DNA from: an uncultured Hyphomonadaceae bacterium
Lineage (GTDB): Bacteria > Pseudomonadota > Alphaproteobacteria > Caulobacterales > Hyphomonadaceae
Length of the DNA stretch: 7,484 bases
Direction: 5' to 3'
Assembly (NCBI GenBank): GCA_937873805.1
Contig: CALMWO010000163.1
Location: 1 to 7,484, forward strand
The notes under the pieces were generated by a model that was not told the DNA's origin, searched no databases, and worked only from the letters and a program-made list of their open reading frames with translations. Positions within the stretch are counted from its first letter, which is position 1. Each line of letters begins with the position of its first letter. The position numbers were made by a program, and so were the translations under genes. This document shows positions 6,634-7,484 of this stretch, piece by piece.

Positions 6634-7425
6634 ATGACAAGCGTCCGCACTCTCATTGCATTCAACACGGCCACGGCCAGCGAAAACAAGATTCACGACG
6701 ATACGGTCGCCAGCCGGTTTGGCTTTACCGGCGGCCTTGTGCCTGGCGTCGATGTGTTCGCCTACCTCGCGCATATGCCAATGGCGAAGTGGGGCAAGGA
6801 CTGGCTAACCAGCGGCCAGATGCGCGCCCGCTTCATAAAGCCGGTCTACGATGGCGATAGCGTCGAGGTGAAGTCGGCGGACAGCGGCGACGGCCTTGAT
6901 TTATCTATCTCGGCTCGCGGAGACGTATGCGCCACAGGTTCTGCAAAGCTGCGAGGAGCAAACGCGCCATCCGATCTCTTGCCTGACGCGGTCTTGCCGG
7001 ATTTTGACTCCCGCCCGCCGGCATCAATCGCCAGCCTCGCGCCGGGCATGACGTTAGGCGTATTACGTGAGACCTACACACGCGAAGAAGGCCTCCTTCA
7101 CATCGCGGCCGTCCGTGATGATGCGGCGCTGTATGAAGATGGCCGGATCGCCAACGCGGCATGGCTGCTGCGGCGGGCCAATTATGTGTTAGCGGATAAT
7201 GTGAAACTGGGGCCGTGGATCCATGTCGAGAGCGACATCAACATGCATGGCCTTCTGCACGACGGGGAAGAGCTGGAAGTGCGTGCGGTTGTTGCCGAGA
7301 ATATCGAGACCAAGGGACACCTGATGGTCGTTCTTGATATTCAGATGCTTGCGAGCCAGCGCTTCATCATGAGCGCCCGGCATTGGGCGATCTATGAACC
7401 GCGGCAAGTTCGGCAAACGCGCTGA
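6634..7425 (+). CDS. Two-part hotdog-fold protein, MaoC/acyl-dehydratase-like, function unknown
   Basis: The 263-residue protein resembles proteins annotated as acyl dehydratases or hotdog-fold hypotheticals. Residues 16-31 (SENKIHDDTVASRFGF) followed by GGLVPG look like the (R)-hydratase motif D-x-N-P-[LIV]-H, with N18 and H21 kept but Ser16 in place of the catalytic Asp and Lys19 in place of Pro. FIKPVYDGDSVEV near 68-80 is the usual strand after the hotdog helix. The second half (about 130-263) looks like another hotdog unit: NAAWLLRRANYVL, LGPWIHVESDI, DGEELEVRA, VLDIQML and ARHWAIYEPR. An in-frame TAA at 6622-6624 makes ATG 6634 the first possible start, though the ribosome binding site is poor. 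Codon use is less G/C-biased than in the left-hand genes, with four TTA Leu codons. It has no obvious pathway link to its neighbour. It could be a CoA-thioester hydratase, a thioesterase, or non-catalytic. Confidence 0.8.
   Translation: MTSVRTLIAFNTATASENKIHDDTVASRFGFTGGLVPGVDVFAYLAHMPMAKWGKDWLTSGQMRARFIKPVYDGDSVEVKSADSGDGLDLSISARGDVCATGSAKLRGANAPSDLLPDAVLPDFDSRPPASIASLAPGMTLGVLRETYTREEGLLHIAAVRDDAALYEDGRIANAAWLLRRANYVLADNVKLGPWIHVESDINMHGLLHDGEELEVRAVVAENIETKGHLMVVLDIQMLASQRFIMSARHWAIYEPRQVRQTR
7334..7366 (+). repeat. 33-base direct repeat, copy 1 (inside hotdog gene)
   Basis: This segment encodes DIQMLASQRF near the C-terminus of the hotdog protein. It recurs at 7452-7484 with two mismatches (7352 C against 7470 T; 7354 A against 7472 G). 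The copies start 118 bases apart, so they lie in different frames. Confidence 0.9.
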
Positions 7426-7484
7426 CGCAAAAAGGCCCGGACTTGTCGCGGTTGATATTCAGATGCTTGTGGGCCAGCGCTTCA
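7394..7484 (+). CDS. Possible start of a downstream ORF or a gene remnant (runs off the window)
   Basis: An open frame from ATG 7394 overlaps the end of the hotdog gene by 32 bases and stays open to the window edge. Its last visible part, LVAVDIQMLVGQRF, resembles residues of the hotdog protein just upstream (MVVLDIQMLASQRF). The first residues (MNRGKFGKRADAK) come from the overlap and look non-homologous, and there is no ribosome binding site. It is more likely the 3' remnant of a duplicated hotdog gene than the start of a new one. The bases beyond 7484 decide. Confidence 0.25.
   Translation, partial: MNRGKFGKRADAKRPGLVAVDIQMLVGQRF
7452..7484 (+). repeat. 33-base direct repeat, copy 2 (window end)
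   Basis: This is the second copy of 7334-7366, matching at 31 of 33 bases and cut by the window edge, so the true length is unknown. Read in its own frame it gives DIQMLVGQRF. The preceding bases (7427-7451) match copy 1's flank only loosely, but the encoded residues there still resemble it slightly. Confidence 0.88.

Noticed and set aside
6133..6774. A 213-codon minus-strand open frame covering the gap before the hotdog gene
   Set aside because: It overlaps the ends of two well-supported genes. Its AAGLEPAA stretch is the kind of peptide obtained by translating a tRNA T-arm backwards, so it is an artefact.
7426..7484. A mobile element end marked by the 33-base repeat
   Set aside because: The repeat is coding sequence of the hotdog gene, with no terminal inverted repeat, target duplication or transposase nearby. 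Gene duplication explains it better.

Overview
The window is high-G+C DNA, coding almost throughout and all on the plus strand. It looks like a proteobacterial chromosome, most likely an alphaproteobacterium and perhaps a sphingomonad. That placement rests on codon bias and protein character read by eye, not on a phylogenetic test. No transposase, integrase, complete tRNA, rRNA or CRISPR array is visible.

The left half (1-3462) is the conserved stationary-phase/stress trio. It starts with the C-terminal part of a PrkA/YeaG-type serine protein kinase, cut by the window edge. Next comes a complete YeaH/YhbH (DUF444) protein with an intact MIDAS-type metal site, then a complete SpoVR/YcgB-family protein. 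The three are tightly packed (12-nt gap, then a 4-nt ATGA overlap), so they are almost certainly one operon. In families where it has been studied, the kinase, the VWA-like protein and SpoVR act in the same starvation or sporulation-type response.

After a 162-nt gap with a strong ribosome binding site lies one long gene (3625-6429). It encodes a membrane-bound PQQ-dependent dehydrogenase of the glucose/quinate/shikimate family. Compared with E. coli Gcd it has two extra N-terminal membrane segments, a charged then Ala/Pro-rich insert, and two replaced active-site positions (E. coli His262 and Asn607 are both Ala here). The catalytic Asp, Lys and Trp are kept. It is probably a respiratory periplasmic dehydrogenase whose substrate need not be glucose.

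A 204-nt gap (6430-6633) holds several small inverted repeats, including one shaped like a tRNA T-arm. It leads to a two-part hotdog-fold (MaoC-like) protein (6634-7425) that lacks the usual hydratase Asp and uses more A/T-ending codons than the genes to its left.

The last 33 bases repeat, with two mismatches, a segment near the 3' end of that hotdog gene. They do so in a different frame, which suggests a partial duplication or a paralogous 3' end continuing past the window. I see no clearly new multi-gene system. The best leads are the divergent dehydrogenase and the duplicated hotdog gene end.
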